Assembly (NCBI RefSeq): GCF_000237925.1
Contig: NW_017386031.1
Span: 310,001-374,000 of the forward strand
Direction: 5' to 3'
DNA length: 64,000 nucleotides
Source of the DNA: Schistosoma mansoni
Lineage: Eukaryota > Platyhelminthes > Trematoda > Strigeidida > Schistosomatidae
The notes under the pieces are model-generated. The model did no database searches. It saw only the letters and a program-made list of their open reading frames with translations, and was not told the DNA's origin. A program made the translations under genes and the position numbers. Shown here piece by piece: positions 52,301 to 62,329 of the stretch; position 1 is the first letter of the stretch; every line of letters starts with the position of its first letter.

Positions 52301-55300
52301 TTTAAGTACATCCATTAGGACATGGATAACGAGTGCAGAGAATTATTATCTTTTCTGGTTTCTAAGGGAACTTGATGAGAAATATGTGTTTCAAAAAAGA
52401 TAAATTGTGTTGTGTGTTCTGTATACAACAAATTCATTTACATATCCATTCATTGCATAATCATTCCTATCTATTATCCATTCGAATTCACCAATTGTTA
52501 AGCTATTTGTTTCTCATCTGCAACAAATAAACACTATGATTGGAGTCAGTTGATCAAAGGGGAACCAGATATATATGCGCTTAACAAATCTTATATGTTT
52601 TTCATGAGGGCTGTGATAATGCCTGGGTTCTCAAATCGAAGCAGGTAGTTTTCTTAGGAGGCCACACCCTGAGCCTTTGATTCGAAGGTCTAGTCCACAA
52701 GGCAGTGGAGCATCTTGAGGAGATGCAGTCCCATGGTAGCCGGTGATCGATGATTGGTTCGTACGCCATTTGTTCCTTCAGGATACTGGAGCACATGTGC
52801 ACCATTGGTTTGGAACCAGGGTTTTCTACTTCCCCTAGGTGGACTCGCCGTGTCCAACAACCCGGTTAAATCGCAGGACATTCGCTTTTCGTCCTCTCCA
52901 TTTCGTAAACAACACCCTTGGGATGAGAATGCAGTTAGTAGGAATTCCCTGACAGAGGTTATATATTCGCGTGGCCATGTGCGAGCATTTCGAGAGGGAG
53001 AACGTACTCTACCCACTCTCGATCGTACCATGGCATTTCGGGGCAACCAATTCAACTCACTAGTTCCATATACACGGTTACATTTAACAATCAATAACTA
53101 GCACATTATTTATCTTTGGAATTCTAAGTATCAATAGTCTACTAATTGTAGGTTTTACAAGCAAGACAACTTATCTGATATATCCAAATGGGAGGATATC
53201 ATTTTATTATGAGAACGTAAGTTGTAAAATTAGATGTTCCGAATACTTTACATTATTATCCTGTTTCATATTTATGAATGTTACTGAATGTATCAGGTTA
53301 CATTGATAGTATTGTTTGTTTGAATCTTCCCATCAAGTCCAAGAGTGACCATCAACTGTAAGTACATCCAGCTGACGAGTCCTAAATAGGACGAAACGCG
53401 CGTCAAACTGGATTCCACTGTTAGCCACTATCCATCTTAACTTTCAATAACACATTTTATTCAAGAAGTTGTTAAAAATTGAATAATTAGATGTGTAGTA
53501 CTATCAAAGAAACAGTGATGTGTTCGTGTGGAATAGCGACAACCAATGTATGTCAGAGTACTGTACCAAAGGAGCCATAATTTGTTAAGCTTTATTTCAC
53601 CTTTTGAAGATCGACTGTTCCGAACGTTCATTGTTGAATATTTTGATTGCAACATCTTTGCAGTTATTCACAATTTACATTTGAATTCAACAGACGTAGA
53701 TATTAATCTTAGTGCGTCTCCTCATTCCATGATGTAAATACAGTTCATCGAAATTCACTGAAGAAAACAAAACTGAAGTGATTCAGAATATCTGTGTAGA
53801 CTAGATAGAACATAATTCGAATGATTCTAATAGTATCAGTATGCTTAATGTGTGTACAATTAGTTGTCTGTGAATAAGATAATCAAAATGAATAATTGGC
53901 TTTGATATAGGAGGTTGTATGTTGTCAGATATTGACTCGAACCTCATATGTTTCTTTTCAGATTCCTACAGACATTGATGAAACTAAATGGAAATCGAAA
54001 ATTGCTGCTATATTTCAATGTGAAAAACGTAAGAAACGTTTTTTGACGAATTTTCATAGTTGAAAGCATGAGTCAATTGAAGCTAGACCACCAGGGAAAC
54101 CTGGACTCCTCAGTAGTGCGCATTTACTACCTCGCCTCGCGAGATTTGGTTAACATTTTAATATACTATAACGTACATCATTAATCGTCTGTCAGTACTA
54201 TGTGACTCTCTCTTTGCGCCGGGTTATCAGCATGTCAATAGAGAAAATCCCTGTTTTCCATCAGAATGATCTAATATAACTTTAAAACAGTCCATGTTAA
54301 ATAACTGTCTCCTATGTATAATCAGTTGATGTAAATGCTACTGAAATGTTGAGGATAATTGTGTTAAATGAAATCGGTATACTATTTGAAAACACACTGT
54401 TCACATTCAAAGTCAACTAAATGTTCACAATCAGAAGTGGTTTTGTGGAGATTTCAGTCTAACATTAACACCATCGGATGCCGACTTAGTGGTCCATCGG
54501 TTAAGTGCCCTGGCGTGAGACTGATAGGTCCTGGGTTCGAATCTTGTGGGGCGAGGTCGTGGATGCGCATTGCTGAGGAGTCTCATAATAGGACGAAACG
54601 GCCGTCCAATGCTACCAGGTTTTCTATGTTGATCTACCTTAAATTGACTAATGATTTCAACTATGAAAAATAAATGTTCACACTTCCTGAGGCGAAATTG
54701 CAGTATCACACCTGATTATGAATGATAGTCCAACGGAATGCTGAAAGTGTTTTATATTTATGATTATGTCTTTCAAACAGAACACCACTGTATTTAGCTA
54801 CATTATTTCAGTTCTCTATGCTAAAGTTCATTAATAATGAATTTCAATATTCACATTGATAACTTTCACTTAACCAGGTATGTCAAGTAAACACAACCAA
54901 AGTATGTTAATGTCTTTATCGCAAAAGTGTGATTGACCGTTTGGAAACGCATCACGCCAATGGTTAACGGTTGACTGAGCAAGACAACGACATGTGCATG
55001 ATGATAATAAACAGACAGTATATCGACTAATCTATTCACTCACTCACTTACTCACAGTACTACAGTCACACATGTAGTCCTCATTCGTATCACCACTGAA
55101 TGCAAATGGAAGTGTGTTTCGTATAAAACAGAAATAAAGAAGTGTAACTTTGAACTGAAATCTCCCATATACATTGCTCAATCGTCTCGCTTCACTGTAA
55201 TCAATAAGTGCTGTTAAAAGATGAAGATGAGTTTCAAGACAAGCATTGAGTGGAGCTGATTAGATGGGATGCGTTGATTTATTTTTGAATGTTACAAAAT

Positions 55301-58300
55301 GCACTCAATTTCTTGTCAAATGGTATATATTGATCGGTTGAAATGCTTTACTGAATCTTTAAACAGTAAATTTCTTTTGCATTTTTGTGTTGCTTCTTTG
55401 AATCCTTCCATTCATGTTTTGGACTGCAATTGATCAGTCTCTTATTGATATTTTGTGAAGATTACTTCGATGTTACCTTTTATCACAAGTATTGTAAGCA
55501 AACATTGATGGTGATCAGCATTGGAATCGTTTGCAGTCTCGATAATCAACGAGACGAATCAATAGACAATACAGAAATGAAGTTGCATCACTGATTTCTT
55601 TACAAAATAAATCATAGATTGAACGTTTCCGTATTTCAATTCACTTGGTATTGTTTGTTTCAAGATTCAAACACACAATATCAAGTGAATTCAAACTTCA
55701 CTACATTGAACAAGCAAGTGACTATCATGACTCAGTAGATGAGTTGATAACGCGATGGCGTTTGAAGCGGACGATACTCGGTTCGAATCTAGTGTGAACA
55801 TCAACCTTAAGATGTAGGTACATCCAGTTGACGAGTCTCAAATGGGGCGAAACGTGCGTCCTGAATTCCACTGCTAGTCACTTTCCATCTTGGCTTATGA
55901 TTCCATAATTGGTTTACTAGTTGAGCACTGATCACTTCCGAAACTTAGATAGATGTAAACCGTGATATTTTCTTGAGTTTTTCGTTGTACACCACTGAAT
56001 TCGTTCTGAGAAAAGTTTCAGTTTCTTATTTTAATCACCCTTTGAATGGTGTAAACAATCAAAATTTTATCTTTTTGTGTTCATTTTATTACTCAAGGTC
56101 ATATAGAACATGAAATCCTTGTTCCTGTTGAATGGATCAAAAGTGGCACGTTAGTGGATTTTGAAGCCGTCGGGAGTATGTCAAACCTTATTTAATCAGC
56201 ATTTCATCACATTGAAAATTCCATGTGTAACTGTAGTCAGCTATTAAATGATATCCAAGGATCCTTCTCAAATAATAGTTTACTCACCGTAAACAACCAT
56301 ACATCGATTCATTGTTGAATACTAAAATAATAACTAAGAACCCCTTTTTCAAAGTAATATTGAAGTCTTCATTTTGATGATTGTAGTCTCGATAAAGAAT
56401 AAGTGTCTGTTAGATGATTGTGCATTCTCCATTCTCAGTTCATGATGTGTTGAACTATTAAAATAACATTTTGACTACTACGAAAATCATTCCATGATCT
56501 AATGATCAGATTGCTTTCAATATTCTTCGAACGAAACAATAGTCTTATCATCAATGAGTTTTCATTGATCCAACTTGACACACATGACATTGATCATCAC
56601 CCAGTGATCAATCAATTGTGATTACATCTCACTCCTACAGGATGTTGGTCACGGCCCGAATAACTCAGTGGTAACGTCTTTGACTGTGAAGCTGATTGAC
56701 ACGGGATCGAATCCATCAGGAGCACCAGTTCCCTCAAGATTACAGGTACACCTTGTTGACGAGTGCCGATTAGCATGAAAACCGAGTTCAGGATTTCCTG
56801 TTGACCACCTTTTAACGACATCATATCACTGAGTTATTGTTGTATGCTTTGTAATTCACTTATCTTTTGTTCAATAACTAGAAATGTAATAATCACCTTA
56901 TTCTTTTCACAGATATTTGTCCAAAAAACGAAACGAAAAATGCATGCGAAAAAGCGAAACCGTCGGATATAGCATGTATTTGGTGTGAAAGAATTAACAT
57001 ATGCATAGATAGTAATGATAAGGAAACTCATAACATGAAAGTAAATGATTGCCGTATTCCGGTAAGTACTTGTTAAACTTGACGAGTAGTTTTCAATATC
57101 ACCAATGGGGCATAGGCCACTAACCAGCATTCTCCAACCTACTCTGTCCTGGGAATTCCTTTCTAGTTCTATCTAACTTTTGTTCATTCTTCTCATATCT
57201 GTCTCCTGATTTCTTCCTCCATTGGAATCTTGTTTGTTCTATCCCACAGTAGAATGTTGCTGATAGTGTCTGGCCAACGGACCCGAGGTATCTTGGGTAG
57301 ACAACTGTTAATGAACACCTGTATCATCTGGATGATGGCTTTCGTAGTTCTCCAGGTTTCCACCCCATACAGTAGAACTGCGATGACGTTTGTATTGAAA
57401 ATTCTGACCTCGATGTTCGTTGACAAACAGTTGTTTTGAGTTCCAGATGTTCTTCAGTTGTAAATATGCTGCTCTTGCTTTGTCGATTCGCGTCTTCACA
57501 TCTGCATCAGATCCACAGTGTTCATCAATGATGCTTCCCAGATACGTAAAGGTATTTACATCCGCCGAAGCTTCTCCATCAAGTATAATTTGATTGGTGC
57601 AAGTTGTGTTGTATCGCAGAATTTTAATCTTCCCTTTGTGTATGTTGAGACCTACTGCTCCTATACTGGTCGTTTTCACCTGCATTTGTCGTTGGTGTGT
57701 GAGATAGAAGAGCCAGATCATCTGCGAAGTCCAAATCGTCCTGCTGTTTATTGTATCTCATGCTTTCCTCCATATGTCGAATTCTTCATAATCCGGTTGA
57801 TCACCAGGAGAAAGAGAAAGGGTTAAAGTAAGCAACCCTGCCTTACACCCGTCTTTATTTCGAATGAGTCAGTGAGTTGTCCTCCATGCACGATTTTGCA
57901 GTTTAATCCACCATAAGAATTCAGTATAATATTGACTATCTTCTCAGGTAAGCCACAATGTCGAAGGAACCTCCATAGTGTTGTTCTATCCACATTATCA
58001 AATGCTTTTTCGTAGCCAATGAAGTTGATGTAGAGTGATGAATCCTATTCAATTGATTGTTCCACAATGATCCGTAGTGTTGCGACTTGGTCTGTACACA
58101 ATCAATGCTTAAGGAATCCAGTCTGTTGATCTCGATGTTGAGCGTCAACGGAGTCGTTCATTCTGTTGAACAACACCCGGTTGAAGACTTCTCCTGGTAT
58201 TGAGAGACGACTGATGTCTCTTCATTTTTCACACTTACTGAGATCGCCTTTCTTTGATATTTTGATCAGGTGTCTTTCTTTCTAATTTGTTGGTACTTGT

Positions 58301-59638
58301 TCTTCATCCCAAATCTTACTGAAGAGAATGTGGAGTATCTTTGCAGTTCCTGCTACTTCTGCTTTCATTGCCTCCGCTGGGATGTTGTCTGGTCCCGCTG
58401 CTTTGCCACTTTTGATTTGTCTGATGGCCATGCAGATCTCTCCAATTGTTGGTGGGCTAAAATTGATTGGGAGGTCTGTGGTTGCTACTTCGATGTTGGG
58501 TACTTTGAGTGGAGCTAGTCTATTAAACTTTTCGTTGAAGTGTTCTACCCACCTGTCCATTCCAACCTTGGCATTTATTTCTCCCATCAGAATGGTCAGG
58601 TCCTTCGTTGAGCATTTGTCGACGATTGACTGTAGCCTATGGTGGAATTGATCTTTAACATTTTCATTGCTGTCGTTGATAATCAGTGTGGGCTTGTAGT
58701 CTTCAATCGTTAAAATCCAGAACAATTAGTTGTAGAATAATGTGTAATTATCACGGCGTTTGACAAATCGGTAGTAGATGTTCTAATTAGTTGTACAAAT
58801 ATAAACTATGTAACTATTTTATCGAATTCTCTCCTATCATCCTTAATGACAATAGGGGTTTTGTGGAGATTTCAGTATTTTCATAATTGAAATCATTAGT
58901 CAATTGAAGCTAGATCACGAAGGAAAACCTGGAAGCAGAGGGTCTATCGGTTAAGTGCTCTGAGGTTCGAGTCTTGTTAGGCAAGATCGTGGATACGTAC
59001 TGCCACTGAGGAGTTTCACAATAGAACGAAACGGCTGTTCGGTGCTTCCAAGTTTTCCTTAGTGGTCTAGCTTCAATTGACTTATACTTTTGAGAATAAT
59101 AAATTAATTATGTGAATACTATTGTTAGAAATGTGAAGATGACTACAATATGGGTTACAGAAAAGGTAAGGAAACTATTATAAGAGCTGTTCAATACAAT
59201 GTAAATATTTAATAGATGAAAGCATGAGTCAATTGAAGCTAGATCACTAAGAAAAACCTGGGAGCACTGGACTGCCGTTTCATCCTATTGTGAGACTCCT
59301 CAGTGGCAGTGCGCATCCACGACCTCACTTCGTGAGATTCGAACCGACAATAGGATGGTCTAGCTTCAATGTACTCATGATTTCAACTATGCGAATACTA
59401 AATCTCCACAAAAGCCTCTTCCAAATATTTAATATTTAATAATGAATTCTATAATTTCGTCTTTTTTTCTCTTCTTCTTCTTTAGACTTTAACAACCAAA
59501 GTAAAGGAAGTGGAAAAACAGAAGAAATCAGATTTATGCTTATATATCTTGATACCTTTAGGTGTCTCTTTCATTATTCTATGCATTGGTTGTATTATTG
59601 GTATATGGTTATATAAAAAATGTAAACGTCCTTTATGA
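49194..59638 (+). CDS. CP391S: Egg protein CP391S / plexin-domain-containing-like membrane protein
   Basis: Eleven exons, all GT..AG and in phase: 49194-49198, 49242-49386, 49431-49520, 49572-49647, 50391-50483, 51924-51974, 53152-53216, 53962-54028, 56098-56175, 56913-57061, 59486-59638; 323 residues. Residues 1-28 form a signal peptide (MKSNCSCRLLTLLYLI..). A nidogen-like region follows, with FPFKYYDSLI, FGLIANYL and YPNGRISFYYENIP, comparable to YKEIP-type segments of PLXDC1/2. Next comes a PSI domain with six cysteines (NICPKNETKNAC, ACIWCE). An Ile/Leu-rich helix spans about residues 290-316, then KKCKRPL. N-glycosylation candidates NTS and NET. A type I surface or secretory-pathway protein; CP391S relatives are schistosome egg antigens (family knowledge), but the ligand is unknown. 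The start was chosen because a 43-bp first intron restores frame to a signal peptide. Confidence 0.85.
49431..49520 (+). CDS. CP391S: CP391S-like exon 3
   Basis: 90 bp after a 44-bp intron. Acceptor CTATACCTAG gives phase 0 with exon 2. Encodes SLHYNYLQRIRLNQPHPV and GGFTKSPLSD. Confidence 0.75.
49572..49647 (+). CDS. CP391S: CP391S-like exon 4
   Basis: After a 51-bp intron. Encodes EQKFPFKYYDSLIKHFHIH, the start of the nidogen-like region (FPFYGHR-like in PLXDC proteins). Confidence 0.82.
49812..50335 (-). mobile_element. Tandem dimer of Sm-alpha-type SINE
   Basis: Two minus-strand units about 340 bp apart (CAAGCAAGTG heads near 50,300 and 49,955). Each has a tRNA-like B box and a hammerhead-like region with altered core. 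Head-to-tail tandems are a known habit of this family. Confidence 0.75.
50391..50483 (+). CDS. CP391S: CP391S-like exon 5
   Basis: GLISVFKDRYFGLIANYLSD and FEFEVLD; phase 1 in, phase 1 out. Confidence 0.87.
51082..51535 (-). mobile_element. RTE-like LINE 3' part
   Basis: GACT-type tail at 51,082-51,105, 3' UTR, then the C-terminal coding region (matches 25,230-25,590 after an internal deletion). Lies in intron 5. Confidence 0.82.
51715..51840. repeat. Half copy of hairpin-unit palindrome
   Basis: GGTGGATGATTTTGATGAAG, GAGCTGAATGGTTTGATTG and GACATCATCAACACAAACTT correspond to the left arm at 59,880-59,970. The second arm is missing. Confidence 0.7.
51924..51974 (+). CDS. CP391S: CP391S-like exon 6
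   Basis: 51 bp, DLFAIKMSFKITVNSK. A decayed partial copy with its downstream flank sits in intron 5. Confidence 0.8.
52151..52555. other. Intron 6, no recognised element
   Basis: AT-rich, no repeats or frames of note. Confidence 0.4.
52556..53045 (-). mobile_element. 0.5-kb TAAA-tailed retroposon, tail missing
   Basis: Minus copy from the CATATATATCTGG-type 3' region (about 52,560) to the 5' end near 53,045. The TAAA tail is not present. Confidence 0.82.
53152..53216 (+). CDS. CP391S: CP391S-like exon 7
   Basis: TSKTTYLIYPNGRISFYYEN; the most recognisable nidogen-like strand pair. Confidence 0.87.
53345..53440 (+). mobile_element. Sm-alpha-type SINE 3' half with AAA-bearing hammerhead
   Basis: ACATCCAG, CTGACGAG, GTCC..GGAC, CGAAACGCGC, GTC, AAA (53,405-53,407), CTGGATTCC. 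The core is intact and stem I ATCCAG/CTGGAT is perfect apart from the extra AAA. Confidence 0.82.
53962..54028 (+). CDS. CP391S: CP391S-like exon 8
   Basis: IPTDIDETKWKSKIAAIFQC; phase 0 in, phase 1 out. Confidence 0.87.
54050..54150 (-). mobile_element. SINE family A fragment
   Basis: Minus copy with a deletion that removes most of the ribozyme; B-box-like GCGAGGCGAGG region at its end. Close to the exon 8 donor. Confidence 0.65.
54433..54670 (+). mobile_element. SINE family A, head to tail
   Basis: tRNA-like head GGTCCATCGGTTAAGTGC, B box GGGTTCGAATCT, ribozyme, family 3' end. Confidence 0.87.
54567..54612 (+). ncRNA. Hammerhead ribozyme with covarying stem I
   Basis: Core CTGAGGAG, CGAAAC and GTC intact. 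Stem I reads GCATTG (54,567-54,572) and CAATGC (54,607-54,612), both sides changed from GCACTG/CAGTGC so that pairing is kept. Stem II is GTC/GAC with one weakened pair. Confidence 0.82.
56098..56175 (+). CDS. CP391S: CP391S-like exon 9
   Basis: HIEHEILVPVEWIKSGTLVD, the strand before the PSI domain. Paralogous copy at 43,713. Confidence 0.87.
56575..56818 (+). mobile_element. SINE family C, tail-then-head order
   Basis: Counterpart of 44,688-44,928; hammerhead-like TTGACGAG..GCATGAAAACC. Confidence 0.75.
56913..57061 (+). CDS. CP391S: CP391S-like exon 10: PSI domain
   Basis: Six cysteines in the PSI spacing, including C-x2-C (ACIWCE). Paralogous copy at 45,019. Confidence 0.9.
57100..58735 (-). 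mobile_element. Second LINE family, 3' two-thirds
   Basis: The best copy of this LINE here. From the 5' side: MGEINAKVGMDRWVEHFNEK, IRQIKSGKAAGPDNIPAEAM, EEQVPTN, RT palm pieces near 57,900-58,150, TTSIGAVGLNIHKGKIKILR, TYLGSIIDEHCGSDADVKTR and LLYGVETWRTT, to the 3' end at about 57,100. Several interruptions. Sits in intron 10. Confidence 0.87.
58853..59420. mobile_element. SINE family A copies in intron 10
   Basis: A plus copy 58,853-59,090 with ribozyme stem II GTTT/GAAC and a CCA insert before CTGAGGAG, then a minus/plus pair 59,211-59,420 (CATCCTATTGTGAGACTCCT; ATCTCCACAAAAGCC). Confidence 0.78.
59486..59638 (+). CDS. CP391S: CP391S-like exon 11: transmembrane segment and stop
   Basis: TLTTKVKEVEKQKKSD linker, an Ile/Leu/Cys/Gly-rich helix, KKCKRPL, TGA. 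No second copy of this exon is visible in the window. Confidence 0.88.
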   Translation, partial: TLTTKVKEVEKQKKSDLCLYILIPLGVSFIILCIGCIIGIWLYKKCKRPL

Positions 59639-59896
59639 TTCTCAGATACTACTTATTATCTTTTGTTAGTAGTATATTGACCAAGTTATCTTTGGTTAGT
59701 ATTTCATTTTATGTACATTCTTGTGTGTTTATATATACAATAACTGATTTGAATAATTACGTAGTCTATACTGTTTTGAATATATATTGATGTGATTGTC
59801 ATTATTCCATTGAAATGGACATGCTCCATACTTAGACGGCATTCTATAATAGAGTGTGGAGAAGATTTGCAGCTCAGGTGGATGATTTTATTGAAG

Positions 59897-60059
59897 TTTT
59901 GCTTTCTGAGCTGGATGGTTTAGTCATGAAGCTATCATCGTCCTCCTGAACGACATTATCAGCACAAACACTTCACTTGTACCCGACGTTTGTGCTGATG
60001 ATGTCGTTCAGAAGGACGACGAAAACTCCATGACCAAACCATCCAGATCAGAGAACAAA
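59897..60059. repeat. Palindromic hairpin unit
   Basis: Left arm 59,897-59,969 and right arm 59,988-60,059 pair over about 72 bp (roughly 84 percent), with an 18-nt spacer. Inner stem GACATTATCAGCACAAAC / GTTTGTGCTGATGATGTC. The same unit is at 40,091 and 46,886, with half copies at 51,715 and 63,440. Confidence 0.85.
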
Positions 60060-60147
60060 CTTACATCGAAAAAAGGAGAAGTAATCATTTGTAAAATGAA
60101 AGTTTCATTCATCGTTGTTCTGAATATGTCGGTGATTATCAGTCATA

Positions 60148-62077
60148 TGAATGTAGTAATCGAAGGTGACATTCCTTACTATATCAGACATTCATAACAC
60201 GTTCACCACACAATGAAGTATATAATACAGTCAGATTAATTAGAAGAAGAATATGGTGATAGACAATAAGAGCAAATGAGGTCAGTAGACAGGTCATACT
60301 GTCAGATAAAGAGCACTATTATTATCATGATTGTTTTCATAAGGAAACGCATATCAGATAAGAAGAACTCAAATTGATATGATATTCAAATACATCATCA
60401 TATTGAATGGATCGTCAACTAGCAGTCGTCAGCATTAACGATAATGAGCGAACGAAAGAAATCAATGTTGTGTTCAGGTTACATGACCACTGTTCATCGA
60501 GGATAATACATTCCTTACGGAAGATGTTTTCTTCTAAATCACTCCAAACATATATATTTGTTGTCAAATACAGTATGTTGTCGAATAAAGTAGAGATGTA
60601 AATGGTGTATTCACTTGATGAAGATAGAAAAGATGAAATACAAACAGGTAGAACAATGAACAACCAGTGAGAAGTAAAATGGAACTGAAATCATGCATCA
60701 CTGTTTCTCTGTTCTTCTTTATTCTTATTTATTGATGATTAGATTTGAATGTAGTCCGCTGTAATATAATAGAGAGGTCGTCAAAATGACCAAAGATGGT
60801 CAAACCTATTTTCCCAGGTCCCGCTAACTAGAGGAAGAAGTCCAAGGCGAAGTAGGGGAAATATATTCCGTAAGCAGCCGAGTGCAAGTAATCGTAAAAG
60901 GAAAAAACTCAAACGTATATATATATATATATATAATGATAAATTGTCCTTGGGCAGCATTGCAAAATAGCACACCCAAAGATACAACGGACCAATAGCA
61001 TTTAAGATATTTTGCAAGTGAGAAATTCGACTGGAAGTTGGAAAGAGCGCTTTTGGCGCGAAAACAAAGAAATTCAAATTTTCAAAATGAAATTACAAAT
61101 TTAGCCATTTACCAAGTAAGTTCTGACGATTTAATATCCCCAACATCTGTTTTTTTAATAACGGACATTCTTGGGGTCCACTTGCATTTTGACTGTCCGT
61201 CGCCGTTAGCACAGTGACCATCTTGTGGACCGTAGATTGACTTGTTTTGCTTCTTCTTATGTTGGTGCTACCGGCAGATTAAACGTATCCTATTGAGGTG
61301 AGAGTGATTGGAAATGAACTGTAACCAACTACATAGGGAATCACATAGTTGTGTGTTCCTAGTAGGGAGAGGAATTCATTATATTCTCCACCGTCAAAAG
61401 CCAGAAGGATATGTACTGAGCGCTCAATCGGTGGTCAGTTGAATATAATCCGATGTAAACTTTTGAAGAATTTCTTCAAACGCAATTCAAAAGGCAGTCC
61501 TTATTAAAGAAGAACAGAGAGACAACGATGCGTGATTTCAGTTCCATTTTACTTCTCACTGGTTGTTCATTGGTCTACCTGTTTGTATTTCATCTTTTCT
61601 ATCTTCATCAAGTGAATACACCATTTACATCTCTACTTTATTCGACAACATACTGTATTTGACAACAAAGATATATGTTTGGAGTGATTTAGAAGAAAAC
61701 ATCTTCCGTAAGGAATGTATTATCCTCGATGAACAGTGGTCATGTAACCTGAACACAACATTGATTTCTTTCGTTCGCTCATTATCGTTAATGCTGACGA
61801 CTGCTAGTTGACGATCCATTCAATATGATGATGTATTTGAATATCATATCAATTTGAGTTCTTCTTATCTGATATGCGTTTCCTTATGAAAACAATCATG
61901 ATAATAATAGTGCTCATTATCTGACAGTATGACCTGTCTACTGACCTCATTTGCTCTTATTGTCTATCACCATATTCTTCTTCTAATTAATCTGACTGTA
62001 TTATATACTTCATTGTGTGGTGAACGTGTTATGAATGTCTGATATAGTAAGGAATGTCACCTTCGATTACTACATTC
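60148..62077. repeat. 1.93-kb inverted repeat downstream of CP391S-like gene
   Basis: Arms 60,148-60,721 and 61,506-62,077 are near-perfect reverse complements (about 573 bp). The loop is about 784 bp. The open frames in the arms are mirror images of each other and look non-coding. The left arm is continuous with the hairpin unit; the right arm is not. Confidence 0.88.
60760..61145 (-). mobile_element. Putative solo LTR-like fossil in the inverted-repeat loop
   Basis: About 386 bp bounded by TGTTGGGG and ATTACA on the minus strand, AT-rich with a (TA)n run. A purine-rich stretch lies just upstream. An LTR retroelement remnant is plausible, but no family was identified and no coding part is present. 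Confidence 0.3.
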
Positions 62078-62329
62078 AGCTAACTTGAAATCATGGTATT
62101 CCTTCAAAGTAGTCATTTCATTCGATATTTTATAAGTAGAATAATGGAATCTTATCAATATTGAAGAGTAGAGAAATATAGATTGAACTGCTGCCCAATG
62201 GTCAATTAGTGTACTCACTTTATTGTTTCATACATCAAGAATCTCAATGAACATGGTCCACATAAATTTATACAAAATCTATCGACTAAATAAATTTAGT
62301 GTTGTAATGATTTTACGGTAATGTATCAC

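Larger units (their letters stand above)
54292..58740. repeat. Duplication D, copy 2 (in the intact gene)
   Basis: Carries exons 9 and 10 of the complete gene; see copy 1. Confidence 0.85.

Noticed and set aside
52690-53101. Overlapping 115- and 134-codon frames on both strands
   Set aside because: They fall within the 0.5-kb retroposon, whose copies do not keep any frame open.
60407-60601. 64-codon frame repeated as a mirror image at 61,625-61,819
   Set aside because: The duplication follows from the inverted repeat; codon pattern and context do not support a gene.
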